From Taibaiella lutea (lineage in GTDB: Bacteria > Bacteroidota > Bacteroidia > Chitinophagales > Chitinophagaceae), in assembly GCF_008629695.1 (NCBI RefSeq), contig NZ_VWSH01000001.1, forward strand, positions 1,205,990 through 1,269,989: a DNA stretch of 64,000 nucleotides, given 5' to 3'. Both the position numbers and the translations under genes were made by a program. The notes beneath the pieces are model-generated. The model was not told where the DNA came from. It made no database searches and saw only the letters and a list, made by a program, of their open reading frames with translations. This document shows positions 27,359-34,753 of this stretch, piece by piece. The first letter of the stretch is position 1. Each line of letters opens with the position of its first letter.

Positions 27359-28708
27359 ATGTTTTCAAAAAAATCTACAACCAATTATTTTTCCATCCTT
27401 ATTCATTTACTTAAATGGACTTTAATCGCTTTTCCTGTAGCGGCTTTAGTGGGTTCTGTCGTAGCATTGTTTTTATGGCTGCTGGATGTTGTTACCAACT
27501 TTCGGTTTACGCACGGATGGCTTTTGTATCTTTTACCCTTAGCAGGTTTGCTAATCTGGTGGCTTTATAAAACAGCAGGCAAGAATGCAGAATCCGGCAA
27601 TAATATGATTCTGGATGAAATACACCAACCTGGTGGCGGCATCCCGTTAAGAATGGCTCCATTGGTTTTAATTACAACCATTATTACACATTTATTTGGC
27701 GGCTCTGCAGGGCGTGAAGGTACAGCAGTACAGATAGGCGGTAGCCTTTCCAGTCTGATTGGCAAAAGATTAAAACTAAGTACCGATGAAACCAAACTGC
27801 TGCTAATGATGGGCGTAGCAGCGGGTTTTGGCGCCGTATTCGGCACACCATTAACCGGCGCTATCTTCGCGTTGGAAGTAGTCTATATCGGCCGTATGAA
27901 CTATAAGGCGCTGCTACCCTGCCTTATTGCTTCCTTTCTTGCAGATATGATTTGCAGCATGTGGCATATACATCATACCCAATACCATATTCAGATAGTT
28001 GAATCCCTAAAAAGCAGCACATCTATTTTTCATTTTGACCTGCTTCTGATTGGAGAAGTAATTATCGGAGGTGCTTTATTTGGCATTACAAGTTTGCTCT
28101 TTTCAGAATTTACACATACTGTGAAAAGCTATTCTAAGGAATGGATAAAAGTGCCGTGGCTGATTCCGGTTATAGGTGGCGGCATAGTTATTCTTCTGGC
28201 TTTTTTATTAGGTACAAATGATTATTTGGGCCTGGGTGTCAGCAATCCTGATCCTAATGCTGTTTCCATTTTAAATTGTTTTAAAGCCGGAGGAGCTGAT
28301 ACATGGAGTTGGCTATGGAAATTGATCTTTACCGGAATTACGCTGGGCATGGGTTTCAAAGGAGGAGAAGTTACGCCTTTGTTTTTCATCGGAGCAGCTT
28401 TGGGGAATACGTTAGGAACCTTATGCGGCGCTCCCGTTGATCTTATGGCAGGGTTAGGATTTATTGCCGTTTTCGCCGGGGCAACTAATACACCCATTGC
28501 CTGTACATTAATGGGCATAGAATTATTCGGTGGCGAATATGCCCTTTATTATGCTATTGCTTGCTTTACAGCTTATTACTTTAGCGGACATACCGGCATT
28601 TACACTGCCCAAAGAGTTATCAATAAAAAAGGAGGAATGCAGGATGAGGCTGAAATTCAGACTTTAGGAGATATCAGATCGAGGAGAATAAATAACCGGA
28701 AGAAATAA
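27359..28708 (+). CDS. eriC: CLC-F type fluoride/proton antiporter
   Basis: A 449-residue CLC-family transporter. The signature region is PGGGIPLRMAP followed by HLFGGSAGREGTAVQIGG. Having GREGT (residues 118-122) in place of the chloride-type GREGP fits the fluoride-specific CLC-F clade; Glu120 is the gating glutamate. GVAAGFGAVFGTPLTGAIFALEV, LGMGFKGGEVTPLFFIGAALGN and GLGFIAVFAGATNTPIAC are the further CLC helices. It exports fluoride with proton exchange to protect enolase and pyrophosphatase. A fluoride riboswitch precedes it, which independently supports the substrate. Confidence 0.95.
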   Translation: MFSKKSTTNYFSILIHLLKWTLIAFPVAALVGSVVALFLWLLDVVTNFRFTHGWLLYLLPLAGLLIWWLYKTAGKNAESGNNMILDEIHQPGGGIPLRMAPLVLITTIITHLFGGSAGREGTAVQIGGSLSSLIGKRLKLSTDETKLLLMMGVAAGFGAVFGTPLTGAIFALEVVYIGRMNYKALLPCLIASFLADMICSMWHIHHTQYHIQIVESLKSSTSIFHFDLLLIGEVIIGGALFGITSLLFSEFTHTVKSYSKEWIKVPWLIPVIGGGIVILLAFLLGTNDYLGLGVSNPDPNAVSILNCFKAGGADTWSWLWKLIFTGITLGMGFKGGEVTPLFFIGAALGNTLGTLCGAPVDLMAGLGFIAVFAGATNTPIACTLMGIELFGGEYALYYAIACFTAYYFSGHTGIYTAQRVINKKGGMQDEAEIQTLGDIRSRRINNRKK

Positions 28709-28720
28709 TTATTGCAGAGC

Positions 28721-29140
28721 TCAATTTTTACTGAACATTTTTTTAATCCACTCCATTTTCAAATATCTTTCATAAACATAGACTCCGTCATTTTCTTCTA
28801 AATATTTATACAGTAAAAGGCTTTGTTGTAAGGTGTCTGCATATTGTCTCCCATCTTCACTTTCAAAATAAAGCTGCGCTATCTTAAAATGAATATCCGC
28901 CACCTGACCTAAATGTTCTATTGTAAAATCATTACTCAACTTTGTAATCCAATAAGAAGCAGGCAAACGCAATAATTCTTCGAAAGTAACGCCCAATACT
29001 TCTTTCAATGTAGTTTCAGAAGCATCAAATTGATTTTGCAAATCGCCAAAATCCTTAAACCCGAGAAAGTTTGTCAGCACTTTACCAAGTAATTGCCCTA
29101 ATTGGTCTATAACCTTCTGAACATAATCTTTACGAAACAT
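28721..29140 (-). CDS. hypothetical protein, DUF6483-like
   Basis: A 139-residue soluble, mostly helical protein beginning MFRKDYVQKVIDQLGQLLGKVLTNFLG. It continues with alternating charged helices (ADIHFKIAQLYFESEDGRQYADTLQQSLLLYKYLEE) that resemble a tetratricopeptide-like pair. The N-terminal DYVQKVIDQLGQ segment recalls DUF6483 proteins, but I am not certain. No catalytic motif or signal peptide is seen. It is convergent with the fluoride exporter gene and follows a GlxA-type regulator by 27 nt on the same strand, so it may be cotranscribed with that gene. Confidence 0.7.
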   Translation of the reverse strand: MFRKDYVQKVIDQLGQLLGKVLTNFLGFKDFGDLQNQFDASETTLKEVLGVTFEELLRLPASYWITKLSNDFTIEHLGQVADIHFKIAQLYFESEDGRQYADTLQQSLLLYKYLEENDGVYVYERYLKMEWIKKMFSKN

Positions 29141-29167
29141 CTGTTTTCTTATTTGGAATAATTTTTA

Positions 29168-30145
29168 CTATGCCATTGCCATTTTATTATAACGATTCCG
29201 GTATTCTACAGGCGTTAAACCGGTTATCTTTTTAAATATAGTCCTAAAAGCCTTGGTATCAGTGTATCCTACATCATACATCACTTCATTTATATTTTTC
29301 CTGCTGCTTTCAAACTGTCTTTTTGCGCCTTCAATTTTTACACGTTGTATGTAAGCCAATACCGAGTTATTGGTAGCTTGCTTAAACCTCCTTTCAAAGG
29401 TCCTGCGGCCAACTGCCACTTTATCTGCCAGGGTTTCCACTGTTATCTTTTCATCAATGTTTTGTTCAATGTATTCCTGCGCTTCTTTAACAGCTTCGTC
29501 CAGATGTGTCTTCTGGCCTTTGAACATTGCAAATGCAGACTGGCTCTGCCTGTTGATATCAATGGCAAAATATTTGGAAACGGAAATAGCAGTTTCCCTA
29601 TCGGTATATTTTTCTACAAGGTGCAATAAAAGATTCCAGTAAGAAGTAGCGCCGCCACTTGAATAAATCCGGTTTTCTTCTGTAACAATCGTGCCGTCCT
29701 GAATGTCAATTTCGGGAAACATTTGCCGGAAGGCTGTGCTGAAATGCCAGTGCGTAGAACATTTGCGGCCATTCAATAAGCCTGTAGCAGCCAAAAGGAA
29801 AGCCCCCACACATAAAGAGGCCACTTCTGCACCTTTGCTATGTTGCTGTACAATCCATGGAACGAATGCTCTATTCAATTCTATACATTGTTGCATATCA
29901 CCAAAGATAGCCGGAATGATAATGAGGTCTGTTTTTTCGACTTCATTTAATTGCTTATCAGGATGAACTGAAAAACGGTTCCGGTTCATCTTTATTAAAT
30001 CCTTGAAACTCACCAGATTCACATCAAACAATGGCTCTTTACCATTTTCAATCAGGAATTGATTGACGGTATTAAAACAATATTCAGGATCTGCAATTGC
30101 CTGCACCACTGCATTTTCGGGAATAAGAATGCTCACATGTTTCAT
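29168..30145 (-). CDS. GlxA-family transcriptional regulator (DJ-1/PfpI domain plus AraC HTH)
   Basis: A 325-residue regulator. Residues 1-200 form a DJ-1/PfpI-like domain, with the nucleophile-elbow-like segment AEVASLCVGAFLLAATGLLNGRKCSTHW and Cys at the usual position. Residues 215-320 form an AraC-type DNA-binding domain with two helix-turn-helix units, including VETLADKVAVGRRTFERRFKQATNNSVLAYIQRVKIEGAKR and VMYDVGYTDTKAFRTIFKKITGLTPVEYRNRY. It diverges from a run of SRPBCC and VOC genes and is a plausible regulator of them. A -7 match (CAAAGATA on the plus strand at 30191-30198) lies upstream. Confidence 0.93.
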   Translation of the reverse strand: MKHVSILIPENAVVQAIADPEYCFNTVNQFLIENGKEPLFDVNLVSFKDLIKMNRNRFSVHPDKQLNEVEKTDLIIIPAIFGDMQQCIELNRAFVPWIVQQHSKGAEVASLCVGAFLLAATGLLNGRKCSTHWHFSTAFRQMFPEIDIQDGTIVTEENRIYSSGGATSYWNLLLHLVEKYTDRETAISVSKYFAIDINRQSQSAFAMFKGQKTHLDEAVKEAQEYIEQNIDEKITVETLADKVAVGRRTFERRFKQATNNSVLAYIQRVKIEGAKRQFESSRKNINEVMYDVGYTDTKAFRTIFKKITGLTPVEYRNRYNKMAMA

Positions 30146-30190
30146 TTCATGAAAGATTTTCAGATTGAAGAAGAATAGTTAATTTCATTT

Positions 30191-30198
30191 CAAAGATA
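30191..30198 (-). promoter_or_regulatory. candidate -7 element of the GlxA-type regulator
   Basis: Minus-strand TATCTTTG is a full match to TAnnTTTG, about 46 nt before the start codon at 30145. The nearest TTTG lies at spacing 15, shorter than usual. Confidence 0.4.
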
Positions 30199-30267
30199 TA
30201 GAATGATTTGTCGCAAATAACCCTTTTATATTCGCTTTCACACATCTTCGATTATTGAATATCACTC

Positions 30268-30275
30268 TAAGTTTG
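30268..30275 (+). promoter_or_regulatory. candidate -7 element of the SRPBCC/VOC gene group
   Basis: TAAGTTTG is a full match to TAnnTTTG, 70 nt before the ATG at 30346. A -33 element is not convincing. Confidence 0.4.
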
Positions 30276-30345
30276 CATAAGAAATCGAAACAAAAATGAT
30301 TTCAAAACGCAACACGATATTATTCAATATTAAAAACTAATAACA

Positions 30346-30762
30346 ATGGAAAAAACAGTTTTAACTATTAATGCAGCAATCAATGCGCCTGTAAAAAAAG
30401 TATGGGAAATGTTCAACGATCCGCAACATGTTACAAAATGGAACAACCCATCACCCGACTGGCATACTCCAAAGGCAGAAAATGATCTTCGCGAAGGAGG
30501 CAACTTTATTTATCGCATGGAGGCAAAAGATGGCAGTTTCGGTTTTGATTTCGGTGGCACTTATGATGAAGTAAAGCCGCATGAACGTATAGCTTATACC
30601 ATGGGAGACGGTCGTAAAGTGCATGCTACATTCAGAGAAGAAGGCGGAGTAACACATATTATAGAAAACTTCGAGGCAGAAACACAGAATACATTGGAGG
30701 TGCAACAAACAGGCTGGCAGGGTATTCTGGATAATTTTAAATCTTATGTCGAATCAAACTAA
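30346..30762 (+). CDS. SRPBCC domain protein (AHSA1-like)
   Basis: A 138-residue START/Bet v1-fold protein: LTINAAINAPVKKVWEMFNDPQHVTKWNNPSPDWHTPKAENDLREGGNF is the typical AHSA1/polyketide-cyclase N-terminus. The fold binds hydrophobic ligands in a central cavity; in this subfamily it is often found with small stress or resistance gene sets. Its stop codon is followed 10 nt later by a second SRPBCC gene with a good Shine-Dalgarno sequence, so the two are cotranscribed. Confidence 0.92.
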   Translation: MEKTVLTINAAINAPVKKVWEMFNDPQHVTKWNNPSPDWHTPKAENDLREGGNFIYRMEAKDGSFGFDFGGTYDEVKPHERIAYTMGDGRKVHATFREEGGVTHIIENFEAETQNTLEVQQTGWQGILDNFKSYVESN

Positions 30763-30772
30763 AAAGAGGAAT

Positions 30773-31222
30773 ATGGGAAATTTACATTTTGAAATTGCAA
30801 TACAGGCGCCTGTAGAAAAGGTGTACAATACCATGCTGGCTGACGAAAGTTATCGCAAATGGACAAATCCTTTTTTCCCGGGCTCTTATTATAAAGGTTC
30901 CTGGGACAAAGGAGCCAAGATTTTATTCCTTGCTCCCGGAGAACAGGGTGAAGGAGGAATGGTGAGCCGGATTAAAGAGAACATTCCGGAACAATTTGTT
31001 TCCATCGAACATTTAGGTATGCTAAAAGATGGCAAAGAAATTACAAGCGGCCCGGAAGTAGATTCATGGGCGGGAGCTTTGGAAAACTATACGTTTGAAT
31101 CTGTAGATGGCGGCACCTTATTGAAGATAGATATGCACGGCGGAGAAGATCCGAATATGACACAATATTTTAACGACACCTGGCCTAAAGCTTTGGAGAT
31201 ACTTAAAAAGCTTTGTGAATAG
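30773..31222 (+). CDS. SRPBCC domain protein
   Basis: A second START/Bet v1-fold protein, 149 residues from the ATG at 30773, which has AGAGGA seven nt upstream; an in-frame extension overlapping the previous gene is less likely. MGNLHFEIAIQAPVEKVYNTMLADESYRKWTNPFFPGSYYKG is the family signature, and WPKALEILKKLCE is the closing helix. The ligand is unknown. It is the middle member of a run of four same-strand genes. Confidence 0.92.
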   Translation: MGNLHFEIAIQAPVEKVYNTMLADESYRKWTNPFFPGSYYKGSWDKGAKILFLAPGEQGEGGMVSRIKENIPEQFVSIEHLGMLKDGKEITSGPEVDSWAGALENYTFESVDGGTLLKIDMHGGEDPNMTQYFNDTWPKALEILKKLCE

Positions 31223-31269
31223 TATTTTAAGAAACTGTTATTCCTTTAATTCAACAAAAACTAATTTAC

Positions 31270-31677
31270 ATGAAACCAAAAATTTTCATCAATCTGCCGG
31301 TGGCGGATTTGAAAAAGTCTATGGACTTTTATACACAAATCGGATTCAGCGTGAATCCACAATTTACAGATGAAACTGCCGCTGCTATGGTTTTCAGCGA
31401 TGAGATATTTGTAATGTTACTGACACATGAAAAGTTTAGTATGTTCACCACAAAGCCTATTTCAAATGCAGGCCAACATGCCTCTGCCATTTTTGCTTTG
31501 GAAGTGGAAAGCCCGGAAAAAATGAACAAGATGGTAGACAGCGCTCTCGCAGCGGGTGGCAGGGAGCCTTTGGAAGGAAAAGATTATGGCTTCATGCAAC
31601 AACGAAGCATGGAAGATCCGGACGGACATTTATGGGAAGTATTATTTATGGACATGAGCAAATTTCCTCAACAATAA
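31270..31677 (+). CDS. VOC family protein (glyoxalase/bleomycin-resistance fold)
   Basis: A 135-residue vicinal-oxygen-chelate fold protein. The start KIFINLPVADLKKSMDFYTQIGFSVNPQF and the end YGFMQQRSMEDPDGHLWEVLFMD, with the conserved DPDGHxWE motif, are diagnostic. The residues that would bind a metal are only partly clear, so lactoylglutathione lyase activity should not be assumed. Likely cotranscribed with its neighbours. Confidence 0.92.
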   Translation: MKPKIFINLPVADLKKSMDFYTQIGFSVNPQFTDETAAAMVFSDEIFVMLLTHEKFSMFTTKPISNAGQHASAIFALEVESPEKMNKMVDSALAAGGREPLEGKDYGFMQQRSMEDPDGHLWEVLFMDMSKFPQQ

Positions 31678-31689
31678 AAACTAACAATC

Positions 31690-32532
31690 ATGACACAGCC
31701 AATTTATCCTTGTCTTTGGTTTGATGGCAAATCCAAACAAGCAGCAGAATTCTATTGTACCGTCTTCGAAAATACTTCTATAAAGGATGAGAATCCAATG
31801 GTTGTTACTTTTGATCTGGACGGACAACGTTTTATGTGCCTTAATGGCGGGCCCATGTTTAAACCCAATCCTTCCATTTCCTTTTTTGTGACATATCAGA
31901 ATGAAGCAGAACTGGATGTAGTATGGAATAAGCTTGCCGAAGGCGGCAAAGTTATGATGGCATTGGATAAATATCCATGGAGCAGCCGCTACGGCTGGCT
32001 TACCGATAAGTTCGGTATCAGCTGGCAATTATATCTGGGCGACGTATCTGATGTGCCGCAAAAAGTTTGTTCCTGCTTTATGTTTACTAAAAATGTAGCC
32101 GGCAAAGCGAAAGAGGCCATCAATTTTTATACTTCTTTATTCGAAAATTCTTCCGTTGGCGGTATTATGAAATATGGGCCCGACGGACAGGATAATCCTG
32201 AATATGTTGCACACGCGCAATTCTTATTGAACGGCGAAACTTTCATGTCGATGGATAGCTCCATGTCACATGATTTCACTTTTGATGAAGGCATATCGTT
32301 AGTGGTTACATGTAAAGACCAGGAAGAAATTGATTATTTCTGGAACAAAATGACTGCAGATGGCGGACAGGAAAGCCAGTGCGGTTGGCTCAAAGATAAG
32401 TATGGGGTAAGCTGGCAGATAGTTCCGGCTGTATTGCAGCAATTAATGAGCGACCCTGAAAGGTCTAAGCGCGTGGTACCGGCATTTATGAAAATGAAAA
32501 AATTCATTATTCAGGATTTATTGGATGCCTGA
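31690..32532 (+). CDS. two-domain VOC family protein, PhnB-like
   Basis: A 280-residue protein made of two PhnB-type VOC domains. Domain 1 (about 1-128) has QPIYPCLWFDGKSKQAAEFYCTVFENTSI and SSRYGWLTDKFGISWQLYLG. Domain 2 (about 135-270) repeats the pattern with CFMFTKNVAGKAKEAINFYTSLFENSSV and QCGWLKDKYGVSWQIVP. Such proteins have been called 3-demethylubiquinone methyltransferase-like, but there is no methyltransferase fold. It starts 12 nt after the previous VOC gene and ends just before a strong terminator. Confidence 0.93.
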   Translation: MTQPIYPCLWFDGKSKQAAEFYCTVFENTSIKDENPMVVTFDLDGQRFMCLNGGPMFKPNPSISFFVTYQNEAELDVVWNKLAEGGKVMMALDKYPWSSRYGWLTDKFGISWQLYLGDVSDVPQKVCSCFMFTKNVAGKAKEAINFYTSLFENSSVGGIMKYGPDGQDNPEYVAHAQFLLNGETFMSMDSSMSHDFTFDEGISLVVTCKDQEEIDYFWNKMTADGGQESQCGWLKDKYGVSWQIVPAVLQQLMSDPERSKRVVPAFMKMKKFIIQDLLDA

Positions 32533-32552
32533 TAAGACGCTGCTTTCAGTAC

Positions 32553-32587
32553 AAAGGGCCCTTGCTGTAGCAAGGGCCCTTTGCTTT
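32553..32587 (+). terminator. terminator of the SRPBCC/VOC gene group
   Basis: AAAGGGCCCTTGCT (32553-32566) and AGCAAGGGCCCTTT (32569-32582) form a perfect 14-bp stem. It lies 20 nt past the two-domain VOC stop codon. Confidence 0.92.
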
Positions 32588-32612
32588 ATATCCATTTTCA
32601 TCAGTAAATTTG
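32580..32612 (+). promoter_or_regulatory. promoter of the GNAT acetyltransferase gene
   Basis: TTTG (32580-32583) and TAAATTTG (32605-32612) match the Bacteroidota consensus with 21-bp spacing. The -33 overlaps the base of the preceding terminator. Transcription would start about 20 nt before the ATG at 32639. Confidence 0.7.
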
Positions 32613-32638
32613 AAATCATCTTTAAAGCAGCATTAGCA

Positions 32639-33181
32639 ATGTATAACCATTACATTTTTACATCACAAAGATTAGGTTTCAGAAATTGGGCAAATAATGA
32701 TGTGCCGCTTATGACTGTTATAAATGCCGATATCGATGTAATGGAATTTTTTCCTGCAACTGTTACGCGGGTGCAAACAGAGCAATTTATAGAACGTATG
32801 CAAGATATGTTTGCAACAAAAGGCTATTGTTACTTTGCTGTTGACAGATTGGAAGATGGAGCTTTCATAGGATTTATAGGATTAGGCTATCAGGATTATG
32901 ACGCGCCCTTCACGCCATGTACTGACATTGGCTGGAGACTGGATAAAAATTTCTGGAATCAGGGTTATGCCACCGAAGGCGCGGAAAGATGTCTGGAATA
33001 TGCTTTTGAAGATTTGAAGCTGCAAAATATCAAAGCTATTGCTCCTGAAATCAATACGCGATCGATTAATATAATGCAGAAAATCGGCATGAAAAAACAA
33101 TCTGATTTCCTTCATCCAAAACTGGCGGATGACGAAAGATTGAAACATTGTGTTTGCTATGAAATAGGTGCTTCGCGATAA
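32639..33181 (+). CDS. GNAT family N-acetyltransferase (RimJ/RimL type)
   Basis: A 180-residue acetyltransferase starting MYNHYIFTSQRLGFRNWAND. The frame is open for 38 codons further upstream, but that stretch contains the terminator and promoter, so the ATG at 32639 is chosen. DIGWRLDKNFWNQGYATEGAERCLEYAF holds the acetyl-CoA-binding region, with the usual (Q/R)xxG(Y/K)A pattern. IKAIAPEINTRSINIMQKIGM is the closing motif. The acceptor (protein N-terminus or small amine) is unknown. Confidence 0.9.
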   Translation: MYNHYIFTSQRLGFRNWANNDVPLMTVINADIDVMEFFPATVTRVQTEQFIERMQDMFATKGYCYFAVDRLEDGAFIGFIGLGYQDYDAPFTPCTDIGWRLDKNFWNQGYATEGAERCLEYAFEDLKLQNIKAIAPEINTRSINIMQKIGMKKQSDFLHPKLADDERLKHCVCYEIGASR

Positions 33182-33280
33182 AATTGTAATCTTATTGTAG
33201 CTATGGACAATAAGTCATTTTGAATATCGTTCTATTTCACGTATCCTGAAATCTGAAGGGGTATGATGTAATAGATTACC

Positions 33281-34120
33281 ATGAAACGAAGTACATTTAT
33301 CAAAGGCTTGCTCGGCTTTGCAGGCGCAGGACTGCTTACGGGTTTATATTCCTGGCAAATAGAACCATACTGGCTGGAATTTGTAGAAAAGGATATGCCT
33401 GTAAAAAATCTCCCGGAATCTTTAGAGGGGCTTACATTAATGCAAATCAGCGATATTCATATCGGCAACAGATTTGACTGGCATTACATTATCGAATCTT
33501 TCCAAAAAGCACAAAAACTGGCTCCTGACTTTGTAGTTTACACAGGCGATTATGTCACTTATAAAGACAGGGAACAATTAAGTCAGTTAAAAGAAGTGCT
33601 GAAATATACGGTGCATGGAAAGTTAGGCACGTCAGGTATTTTAGGCAATCATGATTATGGTCATGGCTGGAAAGAAAGTACATTGGCAAATGAAATTCAA
33701 GGTATGCTTGAAAAGCATGGCATTACTATGCTGCGTAATGCACAGCAAGATTTTAACGGATTAAATATCATCGGGTTTGATGATTATTGGGCTACCAATT
33801 TTCATCCGGAAAATGTGATGAAGGATTATGATGCATCGAAAGCGAATTTATTGCTGTGCCACAATCCTGACGTTTGCGATTTGGGTGTATGGAATAGTTA
33901 TCAGGGCTGGATTCTGGCGGGTCATACACATGGCGGACAAGTAAAACCACCTTTTCTGAATGCACCTATGTTACCGGTTAAGAACAAAAAATATGCTGCC
34001 GGAGAAATTGACTTAGGCGATGGCAGAACTTTGTATATCAACAGGGCATTAGGTTGTTTATGGCAGGTCAGACTGAATGTAAGGCCTGAGATTACGGTAT
34101 TCAGGTTGAAGGTGGGATAA
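33281..34120 (+). CDS. metallophosphoesterase (YaeI-like)
   Basis: A 279-residue calcineurin-like phosphoesterase with an N-terminal membrane anchor or signal sequence (residues 5-24). The five metal motifs are visible: QISDIHIGN, YTGDYVTY, LGNHDYGHG, LLCHNPD and LAGHTHGGQ. This combination matches YaeI-type phosphodiesterases, some of which act on lipid substrates such as UDP-2,3-diacylglucosamine. The substrate here is not known. It sits alone between two acetyltransferase genes. Confidence 0.93.
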   Translation: MKRSTFIKGLLGFAGAGLLTGLYSWQIEPYWLEFVEKDMPVKNLPESLEGLTLMQISDIHIGNRFDWHYIIESFQKAQKLAPDFVVYTGDYVTYKDREQLSQLKEVLKYTVHGKLGTSGILGNHDYGHGWKESTLANEIQGMLEKHGITMLRNAQQDFNGLNIIGFDDYWATNFHPENVMKDYDASKANLLLCHNPDVCDLGVWNSYQGWILAGHTHGGQVKPPFLNAPMLPVKNKKYAAGEIDLGDGRTLYINRALGCLWQVRLNVRPEITVFRLKVG

Positions 34121-34177
34121 GGTATGATTTTGTTAGATTTGTATTCTATTAAAACCAAAATAGAAAACCAAGAATAA

Positions 34178-34687
34178 ATGGAAATACTATTGAGTCAAAT
34201 GACGGATATAGATACTATTTTTGAACTGTATGATGATGCAATCGCTTTTCAAAAACAAGTATCGACAAAGCAATGGCGTGGTTTTGAGCGGGCGCTTGTC
34301 GAAACAGAAATACAGAAAGGATTGCAGTATAAGATTATAATAAATGGAGCAGTTGCCTGCATTTTTGCCATTGCATATAATGATGAAATTTTTTGGGGTG
34401 CAAAAGATTTACAACCTTCTATTTATCTTCACAGGATAGTTACCAATCCTACATTCAGAGGGCATTCGTTTGTAAAAGTAATTATTGAATGGGCGAAAGA
34501 ATATTGTAAGGAGAATAACAGACAATTCATTAGAATGGATACATGGGGCGATAACCAACGACTGATTGATTACTATATTACGTGTGGTTTTGAGCATACT
34601 GAAACCATTCTGCTCTCGAATACGGAAGGTTTACCAGCACATTATACTGCTATGGAATTGGCGTTGTTTGAAATTGAAGTAATTTAA
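34178..34687 (+). CDS. GNAT family N-acetyltransferase
   Basis: A 169-residue acetyltransferase. SIYLHRIVTNPTFRGHSFVKVIIEWAKEYCKEN is the acetyl-CoA-binding core, and FIRMDTWGDNQRLIDYYITCGFEHTETI is the C-terminal signature, with the typical N-x-(R/K)-L-x-x-Y-Y pattern. Substrate unknown. It ends before a strong bidirectional terminator shared with glnN. Confidence 0.9.
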   Translation: MEILLSQMTDIDTIFELYDDAIAFQKQVSTKQWRGFERALVETEIQKGLQYKIIINGAVACIFAIAYNDEIFWGAKDLQPSIYLHRIVTNPTFRGHSFVKVIIEWAKEYCKENNRQFIRMDTWGDNQRLIDYYITCGFEHTETILLSNTEGLPAHYTAMELALFEIEVI

Positions 34688-34703
34688 TTGAAAGATAAAA
34701 ATG

Positions 34704-34734
34704 AAATAGCCGCACGATTTTCGTGCGGCTATTT
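34704..34734. terminator. bidirectional terminator between acetyltransferase and glnN
   Basis: AAATAGCCGCACGA and TCGTGCGGCTATTT form a perfect 14-bp stem with a TTT loop, between convergent genes. Confidence 0.9.
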
Positions 34735-34753
34735 GTCTTTATAATGAAAATGC

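Noticed and set aside
30773-32532. Calling the VOC proteins glyoxalase I or ubiquinone methyltransferase
   Set aside because: The fold is clear but the metal and substrate residues are not; such names are unsafe.
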